A stretch of DNA of 64,000 bases from Claviceps africana. Lineage: Eukaryota > Ascomycota > Sordariomycetes > Hypocreales > Clavicipitaceae. Position 1 is the stretch's first letter. Each line of letters begins with the position of its first letter. A program made the translations under genes and the position numbers. Positions 12,983-25,600 of the stretch are shown here, piece by piece. Location of the stretch: positions 58,002-122,001 of the forward strand of contig SRPY01000025.1 in the NCBI GenBank assembly GCA_018360145.1, in the 5' to 3' direction. Under the pieces are notes generated by a model. It worked only from the letters and a program-made list of their open reading frames with translations, was not told the origin of the DNA and ran no database searches.

Positions 12983-14269
12983 ATTATTAACTATTATAAC
13001 AACAACAATATAAATATAATAAACCCTAATAGCGATAACTAAATAAGTTAACTAAGCGATATATAGGAATTATAATTCCTTTAAGATAGAATAGCGTAGT
13101 AGGAGGTGTAGCTTACTAAGCTTTACTACTAAGCATTAATAATAAAAGCAGCTAGCCTTAATATAACCTTAGTAACCACTATAGTAGTAATAGCTATGCC
13201 TTACTATAAGAAACCTAAGTATAAGCTATTACCTATAGAAACGCTATATAATAGCAATAAAGCCGCTTATTAAGCTTAGTAAAGCCTTATAGCTTATAAG
13301 TTAGAGATAGACTTTAACTTTATTAGAAGTAATTATAATAAGTAGTTCCTTATCTATTAGAACTTAAGGTTTAAGGTCTAGACTTATATAGCACCCTTCT
13401 TTAAATTAAAATATATATTTATATATATATTAAGCCGCTTTTTAGTATACCTTAATGGAATATATACAGACCTTTATAGAGAAGAGCGCGCTATTTTTAA
13501 GCTTAATTAGCTTAAGTAGTGTATAGATAAATAATTTACAGACTTCTATATCTATTTTAAGTAGAAGCTAGTTTTAGTAGAAGGTATTAATTAAGTAAAT
13601 ACTATAAAACTTATAAAGCTCTATATAGCTTTAAATAAGTGTATATATAATTACTACATTAGCTGTAATATACCTTATAATAATTACTATAAAGCTATAG
13701 AGCGCTACTAAAGCATTACCCTTAATATTAACTCTTACTATCTAAAGAAATACATTAAAGCTTGTTAATTAAGTTATAAGTCCTATAATATAAAGGGTAA
13801 TATAGCTATAATTAAGGTTAATAGTGCTAGCTTTATAACGCCTCTCTATAACTAATATATCTTATAATATACTTTCTCTTAAAGTAAGACTAATAATAAA
13901 GAGAAACTAACCTATACTATATAGGTTTCTAAGATAGTTATTAATAAGCATTATAAAGAGGGTTAATACTTACACTGTAAAGTTATAGGCTATTAAATTA
14001 AAGAATACTAGCTCTATTTAGTATATTTACCTCTACTGTCTATAGGCGTATATATCTATAAAATCTCTAATAAAGAGCCTACTAACAATAAATTAAGCGT
14101 TAACTTAGAAAAAGACAGCCCTACTACCTAAGTTTTAGTAGTAGAGATATTAGTAATAAATACACCTACTTTAGCTATTAGCCTATATATTTAAATACTA
14201 TATATAAAGTAATAAAAGACTATATAAAGAAACCACCCTTTCTCCTACCCCTCCTTTATAATAGGTCTT

Positions 14270-17200
14270 TATTTATTACTATATAAGTAAATAGTAAATA
14301 TAATAGCTTTGCTATTATAAGCGAAAAGCTAATATAATAGCTATGTCTATAGCGCTTCTATTTATTATAACTATAATTACTAGTTATAGCTATAATGCTA
14401 GATAATCTTCTACACTTATCTACTCTATATATATATATTACCTAACTTATTTACTTTATAGTAGACATTAATAGCTAAGTGTTTCCTATTATAGCCTATA
14501 TTATTTTTAGACTATTTTATAATTATATTTTTAGCTCTCTATAAATATCTTAAAATAATATTATACTTCACTCTACTAAAAGGTATTTTAAGGTTAGTAA
14601 GCGTTTAGGACTAGTTATTTACACAATAGAAATACACACTATTATAACACCTACTATAGCTATCTTAAGATTAGTTTACGCTAGCTTAGCTTAATGCACT
14701 ATATTATAATAAAAGCTAATATAACTCTTAGTAATAAGCTTAAAAGAAATTAATAATATTTTAGTAACTACCTTAGGACCTTTTATTCTACTAGTTAATA
14801 AAATACTATAACACCTACTACCTAACTTATATAATTTCTAAGACCTCTTTAATAAAGAATAGGCGTCCTCCTTACCCCTTTATTAAAGCGTTATAAACTA
14901 CTATATATATCTTTAAAGGAACCTAAATAGCTCCCTCTTAGAGATTTTATAAGCGCCTCTATATAATATACTAAAGGACTAGCTACTAAAGATTTAAAAA
15001 TAAATTATAGACTTAATAAATAAAGGCTAAATTTATATATTCTTTTTATTAGCTACAGCGCTAATACTTTTAGTATAAAAGGTAAGTAGTGGCTAGCGCT
15101 TCTATATTAACTATTATACCTTTAATAAGGTTATAAATTAAAACTATTACCTACTTCTATTAATAAAGGAGACTTTATATTCTTTTATAGAAGCTTAGTG
15201 GTTTATTAAGTTAAATATATACACTACCTTCTATTAGCTATAAGTAGCCTAAGGCAATAAATATTTAACTGCCTTTTATATATAATTTAGTCTCTTTAAA
15301 TAGCTAGTATATCTATTTAGTTTAGTAAAGGCTTTAGCTATATTTTAATGTTATATTAATAGTGTATTAAAAAACGCCTTTAAAGATTATATTACTATAT
15401 ACTTTAATAATATCTTAGTCTACTTTAATAGTATATAGAAGGACTACATTAAGTATATATAAAAGGTTCTTACCTACCTTTAATAGATAGGCCTTTACTT
15501 AAATATTAATAAGTATACCTTTAGTGTAAAGGAGGTAAAGTACCTAAGGTTTATTATTTAGGTAGGATATATAATACACTTAAATCTAAAGAAGGTAGCG
15601 GCTATTTATAATTAATAGCTACTTATTAAGGTATATAGCGTCTATAGCTTCTTAGGTTTTATAAATTTTTATTATAAATTTATCCCTAACTTCTTAGATT
15701 TTATTAGCCCTCTTCTTATATTAATATAAAAGGGCGTGCTATTTATTTAATTAAGTAAGTATAAGTAATTATTTTATTAGCTAAAGGCTGCCTTTATTTT
15801 ATACTCTATTTTTACTTAATAGAATCTTAACTATAAAACTATAGTAGAAGCTAACTTATTTAAAGAGGCACTTAGTAGCTACCTCTTTTAATATAATAAG
15901 TTAGGTATACTACACTTAATTATATATTATTTAATACACTTATTAGCGCTTTAAAGAAACTATATAATTTACAATAAAGAGCTTTTTAATATTATCTCTT
16001 ACTTTAAGGCGTAGTTTATAGAACTCTATAGTATTTTACACCCTTTTATAATTTTTACTAACTATAAGAATCTTAAATACTTTACTAACCTATATAAGAT
16101 ATTTAAGAGATAGGTATATTAGGTAGAGACACTCTCTCTCTTTAATTTTTAGTTATATTATTAATTAGGCACCTTTATAGCGTAATTTAATACACTCTCC
16201 TACTATAAATAAAATAAGTAAGGTTTAGCTATAGAATATTAAGTACTATTCCTCTTAGCATTAATTATATACTTTAAAATGCTAAATAAACCTTTAGTAG
16301 CTAGTAATTATAACTTATATAGCTTAATAGCTACCTTACCTATACCTACGCTATATATACCTATACTATTTATAAATCTATACTTTAAAGACCTTTAGTT
16401 TTAAAGCATTATAGTAAATAAGTTACACTCTATTAAATAAAAGTTAGTTTAAAAGAGAGTATAATATTTTTTACTTAAAGCTAATACTTAATAGTAAATA
16501 AAAGACTATACTATTAATATATATAATATATTATTATTCTATAGCTATATTTAAGTGCTTTAATTTAAATTACTTACTATTATACTTATTTAATATATAT
16601 ATAACTTACCTATACTAAGTCACTTTAGTAAAAACACTATATTTTAAGCACTAATATATAAATACTATTAAGAAGGGATATTAAGAGATATAGTATGCTT
16701 TATATAGAATTACTACTATTATAGTAAGTAGAAGAGTTAATAACTTTAATAAAGCCTACTATAGCCTATTTTTACATTAAATTATTATTAATTATAGGTT
16801 TTAGTAAACTTTATAACTAATTTACTAATAATAAATAAGGAATCTTTTAAATACCTTATAGTTATTATAGACTATTTCTCTAAATATATTTAGCTTAAAG
16901 CAATAACTAATATAGCTATTAAGGTATATATAAAGTGCTTTCTCTAATATTAATAGCGGTTCTATAGGTTTCTATAAAGCATTATATTTAATTATAGCTT
17001 TAATTAAGTTAAGGGATTTTAAATAGTGCTTTGCTTACTAGTAGAAACTAAATAGCTACTGTCTATATTATACTACCTATAGATAAATAGCAGTATAGAA
17101 TGTATTAACTAGGAAGTATAAGCTGCACTATATATTATTATTGCCTTCTCCTAGGATAATTAGCCTAAGTATCTAGCTACTTATTAGCTTACATTAAACA

Positions 17201-17860
17201 ATTAAATATTTAGTATTATTAAAATAAACGCCTACTATATACTTTATAGCTATAATATTAAGCTCTTTTAATATAACCTACCTTTTACTAAAAGTTAAGT
17301 ATTACCTAAAGGGTATATAGTACACTTCCTTAATTAAATCTATATAAATACTTAATTAGTGTAAGCTACTATTAACTTTATATAATAATAATAATAAAAT
17401 GTAGTAAATTATAAGCACTATTTAGCTAAGCGCTTTATAGTTAGAGATTAAGTTTAGCTTAACCTCTACTATATTAAAACTAACTACTTATACTATAAGT
17501 TAAATTAAGTTATAGTAAAATATACTATTTTAAATATATTTACACTACTTATTATATACTTAAATATTTTAAGCAATATTTACTTAGTTTTCTATATAAA
17601 CCTTATTAAATATATAGTAATAGATTTATTACCTTTTTAGGTATATAAAGATTCTTAACTAAACCTATACTTAATTAATAATAATTTTAAGTAAATATAT
17701 TTTAAGTATAAGGTAGAGGAGATTTTATATATTTAGAATATATATAGCTATAGTAAGAATTATAATATATTTATTAAATAGGTAAGATATATTTATTCTA
17801 TATAAAAGCTACTAAAAAGTATATATAATATATTTACACTATATAACTTTAAGTTATAAT
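14270..17860 (+). pseudogene. Decayed gypsy pol of element B
   Basis: Fragments match Ty3/gypsy pol order. A reverse-transcriptase region at about 15070-15450 has a YxxxILVYF core (YFNN where YLDD is expected). An RNase H segment at about 15840-16020 includes a YNKELFNIISYFK word. Integrase remnants lie at about 16680-17260. A chromodomain remnant near 17700-17790 (VEEIL, then F/W..VRY) marks a chromovirus. A degraded zinc-knuckle-like region near 13960-14010 lies in gag to the left. Stops are almost all TAA and TAG. Boundaries are approximate. Confidence 0.85.
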
Positions 17861-17899
17861 AAAGAGATATATATTATAATAATAGTTTTATTTTATTAA

Positions 17900-19316
17900 A
17901 ACAGAAATTAATTTAGGGTTATTTATAACCCTTAATCTATTCTCTTAAAATAATACTTAACCCCTTATTTATTTCCTTTTAAGACCTTCTTTAACTATTT
18001 ATTACTTATTAAACTCCTTTAAGTTATAATACTTATATTAGCCTTTATTAAGCTTTTAAAGGGTAAAGGTCTATAATTATATAGTATAGTTATTAATAGT
18101 TTAATATAGTAGTATTAATTTATAGTTTATATAGTATACTTAGTATACACTTATTACTACTTAAAAGGGGGAGAGAGGGGATTATAATTAATAATTAAAG
18201 GGAGTTTTTAAGCTATAGTAGGAGTATAAGCTAGAGGTCTCCTTAGCTAAAGCAGTGTATTTATATACTACCTTAGCGACATTAATGCCTCTTTTAGCTG
18301 CCTTTTTAGTAGCCTTTAGAAGGTTTAGAAATTACTAACTAAGGTTAGCAAACTTAAGGTATAGAATAATATAGGCACCCTTTTTATTTAGTGTATTCCT
18401 TATAAAGATATATAGCGTCTAAATAGTGTAATTAGCTTAGATCTTTATAACTATATTATAGGCAGCGTAGTAAAGGGCGGCATTCTTTATAAATAAATAC
18501 TTCCTTTAAAAGTACTTATATTACTATTTTTTATAAAATAGGTAGGCCTTACCTTACCTTTATAAATAGTTAAATAGCTTATTTCTTACTATATATTTAT
18601 AGTAAAATATATAGTATTTAATCTTTTACTCTTTAAATATAAAGGACTTATTACTTAAGTTACTCTCTACTTTATAGTAGTTAATTAACTATAAGCTATA
18701 TAAAAGAGGTAAAGAGGGAGGGGGTAAAGTAGTAGTAGTAAATATTTTATTAATATTAAATAAGTTAGTATTAAAAATTTATAATAACTATATCTATATT
18801 AATATAATAATATAACTAAAGTGTAAGGGTAAATAATAATATAAGTATAGAGGTAATGTATAAAATATAGAATAATAAATAAGAGGCTTCTTTTAAAACT
18901 TAAAGTAGAAAATTTATTAAATAAAATAAATAATAGAAGGATAGTAGGTAAATAGTAAAGAGAATCTTAAAGGGATTAAAAGGTATAAAAGGGGAGGAAA
19001 AAAAGGTAAATAGGTAATAGTGTAAAGGGGGCTTTTATATTTATTTTATTAACTTAAGTAATTATAGTAAGCTAGTACTTAGCTTACTCTTTATTTATTT
19101 AGTTTAGCTTATTATTATAATTATAAAACTAACTTATAATACTATAGCACTATTAAGCTCACTTCTAAATAACTATATACTAATATTATAAATAATATAA
19201 ATTACCTATATAGGCATAAGCTAGGGATAGGTAGGGCTATAATATACCTACCTTACTGTAAGTAAATACCCTTCTACACTTAATAAATAGCTAATAGAGC
19301 GCGTAGAAGGGACCTA
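17900..19316. other. Unassigned 3' region of element B
   Basis: About 1.4 kb between pol and the 3' LTR. The part at 18200-18500 is richer in GC and reads through with fewer stops on the minus strand than on the plus, but I cannot assign a family. It is shorter than the equivalent region of element A. Confidence 0.45.
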
Positions 19317-19552
19317 TATAATAGATTTAAGCTAGTGGCTTAGATCCTTATTAGGGGCTTATTGTAATTTTATTACATCCTATAAAGCGTAACTATAGAG
19401 GCACACTTAAGGCATACTAGAGGTATATAAAATATATAAGCTAGTAAGGAGGCTCCTTCTAGGAGTCTCCCCTCTCTCCTCTCTCTCCTCTATAGTTAAT
19501 AATAAATTTATTAACGCTAAATCACAGAAGCCATCTAGGCCAGTCCATGACA
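19317..19552 (+). repeat. 3' LTR of element B
   Basis: This 236-bp repeat has a RIP-converted left end (TATAATAG for TGTGATGG) and an intact right end (CCATCTAGGCCAGTCCATGACA), the reverse of the 5' copy, which is intact at the left. Confidence 0.93.
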
Positions 19553-19557
19553 TCAAC

Positions 19558-19594
19558 GCTAGAAAGCAGCACGCCTCTAGGCCAGTCTATAACA
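19558..19594 (+). repeat. 3' LTR of element A, right part
   Basis: The last 37 bp of the element A LTR, ending GCCAGTCTATAACA, directly follow the right target duplication (TCAAC, 19553-19557) of element B. 253 + 37 = 290 bp, the same as the 5' LTR. Confidence 0.92.
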
Positions 19595-19680
19595 GATATT
19601 AATATATACCTTTATATAACTATTTATATAAGAGGTATTTCTACCTTTATTTAAATAATAGTAGCTCCCTTTAAAATAAA

Positions 19681-20701
19681 TATTAGAAATAAGGGGTTTA
19701 CAGAGGCTTTTGCCCTCTAGAATACTAAGGTAGTGAGGCTTAGTAAGCTAACGGTTAAAAGGTCTCTGTAGCGCTATAGCGGTTACTACAGGCTTTATTC
19801 CTACATTAAAAGCTTAATATACGCTTTTTAGTATATAAAATACATTAAATTCTAGCTTATAGAATATAAGTAAATTTTCTTAGATTTTATTTAATTTATT
19901 TAATATTATAGGTAGTAAGTTTAATTAATAGTTTATATAGTTATAGATAGCTATAAAGAGATAAGTGTTTTTCTTTATATATTTATTAAGCTTATTAATA
20001 AATTTATATAGCTAGTAAAGGCTTATAAGCTACTTTTTATTTTTTATAAAATTTATTTATATAAAAAAATAAAAAAATAAACTTATAGCTATATAATTAA
20101 TTTATTAATATATATACTAAAAATTTTACTTAATAAAAATCTATATATAAAAAAATTTTAAAAATTTAAAAATTAAGAAATTTATATAGAAAAATTCCCT
20201 TTACTTTAGTAATAATAAAACTCTTTATATTTCCTTTTTATAACCTTTAGTCTTTATATAATTTAATTTTAAAGACCTTTTATTTTTTTCTTTAAAGTAG
20301 CTTATAAGTTATATAACTTAAGGCTTTATAGCTATTAAATAATATAGCTTAAATCTTTAATTAAAATTTAGTTAATATAATTTATTACTATAAAAATTAA
20401 TTACTAAAGCTAATAGTTTATTAGCTTCTTAATTAAATATATACTAGCTATTAAAGTGTATAATTAAAGGCAAAAAGGCTAGAAAAGTAAGGCGTTTATA
20501 GCTATAAGCTTTTAGCTAAAATGTCTATTTTTACGCTTATTATACGTGTATATATGCGTATATTACACGCACTGTTGCTAACTTTTAACTTAAAGACCCC
20601 CTATAAGGTCTTTATAGAGGTTAGGGTTAGGGTTGTTATAAGGCCTGTTGAAGGTCCTTATAGTGGATGAGGTCTCCTGAAAATAGCTGTTATTTTCAAC
20701 A
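19681..20701 (-). mobile_element. Solo LTR of the copia element
   Basis: A 1021-bp sequence is the reverse complement of the two LTRs of the copia element at 21129 and 28022, with the same length. It is flanked by a perfect duplication, ATAAA (19676-19680 and 20702-20706). It is less mutated at its right end, where GGTTAGGGTTAGGG is intact. Confidence 0.92.
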
Positions 20702-21128
20702 ATAAATAGTAGCTAAGTACTTTATTTACTTTAAAGGGACCTTTTTTAAAAAAGGTAAAAATAAATAGCTTCAATTTATAGCTATTATAGTTTAGCTTAA
20801 GTAAACTATAATTTAATAGTAAATATAATTTAAAGTTTTATTAAAAATAAAAGGCTAATAGTAAATTAATATATTTTATTATAAATAATAAAGGTTTTAA
20901 TTTTATAGTTCAAAAGGCTAAACTTAAAGCCTTAAAGTATTACTTTATAAAAAAAGGAGAAATTATTAATAAAAATAATAGTAAATAGTTTAATTTTATT
21001 AAAGTAAATTTTATAAATATATATTTAATTATTATTAACCTATTATATTATTATAAAATACCCTTAATTATTATTATTAAAGCGCTAAACCTTTTAACTT
21101 ATAATCTTTTAATAACTATAAATATAAT

Positions 21129-22149
21129 TGTTAAAAATAACAGCTATTTTTAGGAGACCTTATCCACCATAAGGACCTTTAACAGGCCTTATAACGACCC
21201 TAACCCTAACCTCTATAGAGACCTTATAGGGGGTCTTTAGGTTAAAAGCTAGCAATAGTGTGCGTAATATATATATATATATATATATAATAAGCGTAAA
21301 AATAGACATTTTAGCTAAGAGCTTATAGCTATAAGCGCCCTACTTTTCTAGCCTTTTTACCCTTAATTACACACTTTAATAGCTAATATACACTTAATTA
21401 AAAAGCTAATAAACTATTAGCCTTAATAATTAATTTTTATAGTAATAAAGTATATTAGCTAAATTTTAATTAAAGATTTAAGTTATATTATTTAATAATT
21501 ATAAGGCTTTAGATTATATAATTTATAAGCTACTTTAAAAAAAGAAATAGAAGGTCTTTAAAATTAAATTATATAAAGACTAAAGGTTATAAAAAGGAAA
21601 TATAAAGAGTTTTATTATTATTAAAGTAAAGGGAATTTTTTTATATAAATTTCCTAATTTTTAGATTTTTAGGTTTTTTCTATATATAGATTTTTATTAA
21701 GTAAAATTTTTAATATATATATTAATAGATTAGTTATATAGCTATAAGTTTATTTTTTTATTTTTTTATATAAATAAATTTTATAAAAAATAAAAAGTAG
21801 CTTATAAGCCTTTACTAGCTATATAAATCTATTAATAAGCTTAATAAATATATAAAGAAAAACACTTATCTCTTTATAGCTACCTATAATTATATAAACT
21901 ATTAATTAAACTTACTATCTATAATATTAAATAAATTAAATAAAATCTAAGAAAATTTATTTATATTCTATAAGCTAGAATTTAGTGTATTTTATATATT
22001 AAAAAGCGTATATTAAGCTTTTAATATAGAAATAAGGCCTATAGTAACCGCTATAGCGTTATAAAGACCTTTTAACTACTAGCTTACTAAGCCTTACTAC
22101 CTTAGTATTTTAAAGGGTAAAAGCCTCTATAAACCCTTTATTTTTAATA
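21129..22149 (+). repeat. 5' LTR of copia element
   Basis: 1021 bp. It includes a two-unit CCCTAA run (about 21202-21214), a TA microsatellite (about 21269-21290) and, near its right end, a region shared with the inverted solo copy. Confidence 0.93.
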
Positions 22150-22162
22150 GGTTATAAGCTTA
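22150..22162 (+). other. Putative half-tRNA primer-binding site
   Basis: Directly after the 5' LTR comes GGTTATAAGCT. Copia-class elements that prime with the anticodon half of initiator Met-tRNA have GGTTATGAGC here; the one difference is a RIP-type G-to-A. The position is exactly where a primer-binding site must be. Confidence 0.6.
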
Positions 22163-22699
22163 AGAGCACTTTTTAAGTACTAAAAAATTCACTAAATTTT
22201 ATAAAATAAAGAGAAAATTCACTAGAAATTATTTAAATTTTCTACATTAAGGTATAGACCTAAAGAAAGACTTAAAAGCTATTATTCCTTTTATAAAAAT
22301 AGAATAAATTTGCTAAAAAAAGTCTTCCCTTCTATAAAATAAAGAGAAATATAGTATAGAAGAAATTCTACTTTTATAAAAATAGAATCTATAAATTATA
22401 AAAGCATTCCTACTTTTATAAAAAAGAAAAGATATAAAAAACTCCTGTTTTTATAAAAAAAGTATAAAGGTATTTCCCTCTATAAAAGGGAAACATTATA
22501 GAAGCTTTCCTTTTATAAAGGCTTTAGAAACATTTCTATTTTTAAAGGCTAAGACCTATAAATAAAAGCTTTTATAGGTATTTTTTTTGTAAATTCCTAC
22601 TTTATAGAGCTTTTCCTTTCTCTATAATTTAGTAGCTATAAACTCTATAAACTTAGGGCCCTAGGCTAAAAGCTAAAAGCAGGTTTAGGTTAATTCTAT

Positions 22700-25600
22700 A
22701 AACTAGTAGATTGCTGCCTAGAATAATAATATCTCTAATATTCTATAAAAATTAGAAGATTTAGCTATAACTATAGCTAATAACTTAGTAAATAAGCTAG
22801 TAAATACACTACTAGAAAATCCTAATTTTGGTAGGAGTATAAACTAAAATAAGGCTTTTAATATATTAAATTCCTATAATAACTCTATTATTAAGGAATT
22901 TAATAAAAGGGTTTATAGCTTTCTAAAGGCTATAAGGCTAAAGGGATTAGAAAATTATAATTAATAGAAATAAGCCTTAGTAATCTAATTTAAGGCTTTA
23001 AAAATACCTAATTTTTTAGATAATTCTAAGGGATTTTCTAGTAATTTAAGTGATTTTAATTAAGCTATTATTTTTATACTTCTAAGAGATAGCTGTTCTA
23101 AAGGCCCTTAAGCTGCTATAATTTAGTAATAAGACCTAATAGAAGCCTTTAGCCTTTTAGAAAGGTAGTATTCTTAAAGTGCTAAAATATAATATAGCTC
23201 TCTATATTCTTAATTCTATAGCTTAAATTTTTAAGGCTTTAAAGGATCTTTAGAGGCTTTTAATGCTTTATTTAATAATTTATTAGCTAAACTAGCAATT
23301 TCTAGCGTTTCTATAGAACCTATAGATTAAGTAAATTAATATTTATAAGCATTAAAATCTACTTTTTCTTAGTAGGTAAAAAGGCAACGATTTACTATAA
23401 GGATTAATAGAGCCTTAGGGATCTCTATAGAGGCACTAAATTTATAGTTTTTAATAGCAAACCTACTAAAAAAGTAGCGAGATAAAAGCTCTACTATAGC
23501 TAAAGCTTTAAATTATAAAGCTATAAGCTTTAAGGAATTTATATATAGGGGCTTTAAAGAAAATAAAACCCTTAATTTTTATAAAAATAAGAATAATAAA
23601 AAGAATAACCTTTAAGAAAATAAGGGAAATTCTAAGTCCTCTTTTAATAAAAAGAAAGGCAAAACCTAGCTTAAGAAATCCTTTAAAAAGGCTAAGGATA
23701 AGGCTTAAAAGGGCGTATTTATATTAAGTAATTTTAACCTTACTAATAGCTCTTTAAAGCTTTTTAGTAAACTTAGTAGCCTTAGTGCTAGCAGCAAATC
23801 TACTAATTTTAGTGATTTTAATAGTGTTATTAGCACTAAAAAAGACCTAAAGGATAAAAAACCCTTTAAGGCCTTTAATTTTAATTATAAAGTAATAAAG
23901 AACTCCCTTCTTTATAATATAGGCTCTATAGTGTATTTAATTAATTCTAAAAAGCACTTTATAAGCTATATTTCTTATAAAAAGGGGGAAGCTAAGCCTA
24001 TCTTTACTAGTAGGGGACCTATATATTCTAAGGGATATAGAAAAGCTAAATTCCTAGTGCTTTACTAATAAAATCTTAATAAATATAGGCCTTTAATCCT
24101 TTAAGATATACTATATTTTCTAGGTTTAAATATAAATATAGTTAGTAGATTAAAGCACTATTTAGTAGGAGGATATATAAGTAAAAATGCTTTATATTTA
24201 GCTAATAGGTCTTATATTAGTTTTTTAAATATTAAGAAATATAGCTTTTTCTTTTAAATAAAAGACTTATATACACCCCTTTTAAAATTACTTAGTAGCT
24301 TTTATAGCTACTATAATAGTTATTTTAACTATTAGGTTTTTAACTACTCTATAGAGGTTAAAATCTCTCTTTAAAAGCCTTTATAGGCTAAGGAAGCTAT
24401 TAAAATTAAAGAATTAGGGGGTTCTAATTTAGAACCCCCTAATACTATAGCCCCTTTTTCCCTAATGCCTATAGCCTTAGATTAGGTCCTTTATTCCCTT
24501 AATTTAGCACTTAATTCCCTTAAATTAAGGCTTAATTCTTAAAGGGTATAATAGGCTTTAGTAGACCCTCTTACTATATTTTTAAAGGCTTTAAAAGACT
24601 TAAAAATAATAAAAGGTCTTTTAAAGCCTTTAAGACTGCAGGCGCCTTAATAAAAGGCCTATAGATCCTCTAATAGAGCTTAGTAAAGAGCTATAGAAGA
24701 AGGCCTTATAGGGCTTAAAAAGTTAAGCTTAAGTGCTAAAAGTTAACCTTTAAAGCTTAATTTATATTAAAAATTACTAAGATTAGCTAGAATTTAGTAT
24801 ATTTAGCTAGGGTATTTAGGGATTAACCTTTTAAAGAAAATAAACTTATTAGCTAAGGGAATATTAAATTTTATTAGTATTAAAAATAAGGATTTTAACT
24901 ACTTAACCTATATTTAAACTAAGGTAGTTAGAAGACTTAGTAAAAATTTAATTCCTAACCCTCTTAAAGCTTTAAATAGGCTAAAGAGGGATATAGTAAA
25001 AATCAGCCCTATCCCTTATAATAAATAGTAAATCTACCTATTTTTAGTAAACTAAAAAACTAGATTTAAGTAGGTTTTATAAATGCTTAATAAAGAGGGA
25101 CTTACTATATTTTTAGCTATTAAAAGCTTCTTTAAATCTCTAAAAAATAAGTTTAGTACTTACCCTAAATATCTATATTTTAATAAAGGTAAAGAAATTA
25201 ATTTTGCTTTATAAAGCTAGTTAGCTAAAAAGGGGATAAAATTTACAACCTCTTCCTTTTATATTTATAAGTAAAATAGATTAGCTAAGCGTTCTATCTA
25301 TGTTATTTTAGATAGATTATAGGCTACCCTACATTAGTCTAGTTTACCGTTATTTTTATAGAATTTCGTCCTTTTTTTAATTATAAATTCTATAAATTTA
25401 TTAGTAAATTTAACTAAACTAGCGTGCCTAGCATAATTATTAGCCAATGACTTTAATAGGCCCTTTGTGCTTAATTATAGCTTTTTTAAAGCTATAGGCT
25501 CTTATTATAAGGTCTTAATTCCTTTAAAAAAAAGACTTAAAGCTTAAAAGCTAGCCTTTAAAATAATACTTAATAAACTACTTACTATAGTAAGTTCTAA

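Larger units (their letters stand above)
12747..19552 (+). mobile_element. Gypsy element B, chromovirus, nested in A
   Basis: The element is complete, 6806 bp, with two 236-bp LTRs (12747-12982 and 19317-19552) that begin TGTGATGG and end CCATGACA or TTATAACA. It lies in the 3' LTR of element A. The target duplication is TTAAC on the left (12742-12746) and TCAAC on the right (19553-19557), the single difference being a RIP-type C-to-T. A purine tract, AGAAGGGA (19305-19312), lies just before the 3' LTR. The interior carries a decayed gag-pol, and all frames are broken. Confidence 0.94.
4395..19594 (+). mobile_element. Gypsy element A, chromovirus, interrupted by B
   Basis: Two LTRs of 290 bp (4395-4684; 12494-12746 joined to 19558-19594) lie in direct orientation and are flanked by the perfect 5-bp duplication GATAT (4390-4394 and 19595-19599). 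The 3' LTR is split by element B. Subtracting B and its target duplication leaves an element of about 8389 bp. The interior holds decayed gag-pol in gypsy order (protease, reverse transcriptase, RNase H, integrase, chromodomain), followed by about 2.9 kb with no recognised content. A purine run, AAAAGG (12485-12490), precedes the 3' LTR. All frames are broken by TAA/TAG, so the element is dead. Confidence 0.93.

Noticed and set aside
20615..20640. TTAGGG repeats as a chromosome end
   Set aside because: Only about two units, inside an LTR present in three copies, with unique sequence on both sides. It is part of the element and not a telomere.
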